Below, one piece after another: positions 63,945-64,000 of a stretch of DNA of 64,000 bases. The DNA comes from Bacillota bacterium (lineage in GTDB: Bacteria > Bacillota > Clostridia > Lachnospirales > Lachnospiraceae). The stretch is from contig JAEYOQ010000026.1 in NCBI GenBank assembly GCA_023411555.1, positions 1 to 64,000 of the forward strand. Reading direction: 5' to 3'. The translations under genes and the position numbers were made by a program. The notes beneath the pieces are model-generated. The model was given only the letters and a program-made list of their open reading frames with translations, was not told the DNA's origin and did no database searches. Within the stretch, counting starts at the first letter, position 1; each line of letters starts with the position of its first letter.

Positions 63945-64000
63945 ATACAAAATTCCTCCTTAAAATTGACTACTCTTAAGTCTATAATAACCTAGACTAT

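Overview
The window looks like chromosome from a low-GC, endospore-forming, Gram-positive anaerobe, most likely of the class Clostridia near the Lachnospiraceae. This is inferred from gene content, not from a marker tree. The evidence is a complete spoIIIAA-AH operon, the clostridial order spoIIIA - asp23 - nusB - xseA - xseB - ispA - dxs - tlyA - nadK - argR, strong AGGAGG ribosome-binding sites, frequent GTG/TTG starts, CUT1 sugar transport and YesM/YesN-type sensing. Almost everything is on the minus strand. I saw no rRNA, tRNA, CRISPR array or intact transposase.

Layout, left to right. 1-7.1 kb: a hairpin-rich left edge, a CadC-like repressor with a Zn/Cd/Pb-type P1B ATPase, a solitary LarE, a MATE exporter and two membrane proteins. 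7.1-31.3 kb: a large carbohydrate locus read right to left. It holds a cyclic beta-1,2-glucan synthase split into two genes (GT84/GH189 part plus GH94 part), an FAD-dependent oxidoreductase, a CUT1 binding protein with two permeases but no ATPase, a YesM/YesN two-component pair, a chemoreceptor, a GH130 phosphorylase and a very large GH106-like protein. Glycan synthesis, sensing, import and phosphorolysis are thus encoded side by side.

31.3-44.1 kb is accessory. It contains a tandem hairpin repeat, a SagB-type oxidoreductase, and a tight three-gene operon made of a single-pass membrane protein, a HEPN-NACHT protein and a 973-residue protein I do not recognise. The operon has the appearance of an undescribed defence system. 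Next come a TetR-controlled operon (flavin reductase-like, NmrA-like, DUF1295), a YHYH/peptidoglycan-binding secreted protein, a zinc-ribbon membrane protein and YebC.

44.4-58.7 kb is the conserved block: argR, nadK, tlyA, dxs, ispA, xseB, xseA, nusB, asp23 and spoIIIAH-AA. Between nusB and xseA lies a 213-bp tandem duplication. Each copy contains a structured element whose arms show one compensatory base change. 58.9-64 kb holds aroE, a GIY-YIG protein, small housekeeping genes (a RibD-C/DHFR-like reductase, tag, an acyltransferase) and efp at the right edge.

Best candidates for new biology are the HEPN-NACHT operon at 32.6-37.9 kb, the split cyclic glucan synthase at 22.9-31.3 kb, and the duplicated structured element at 51.4-51.7 kb.
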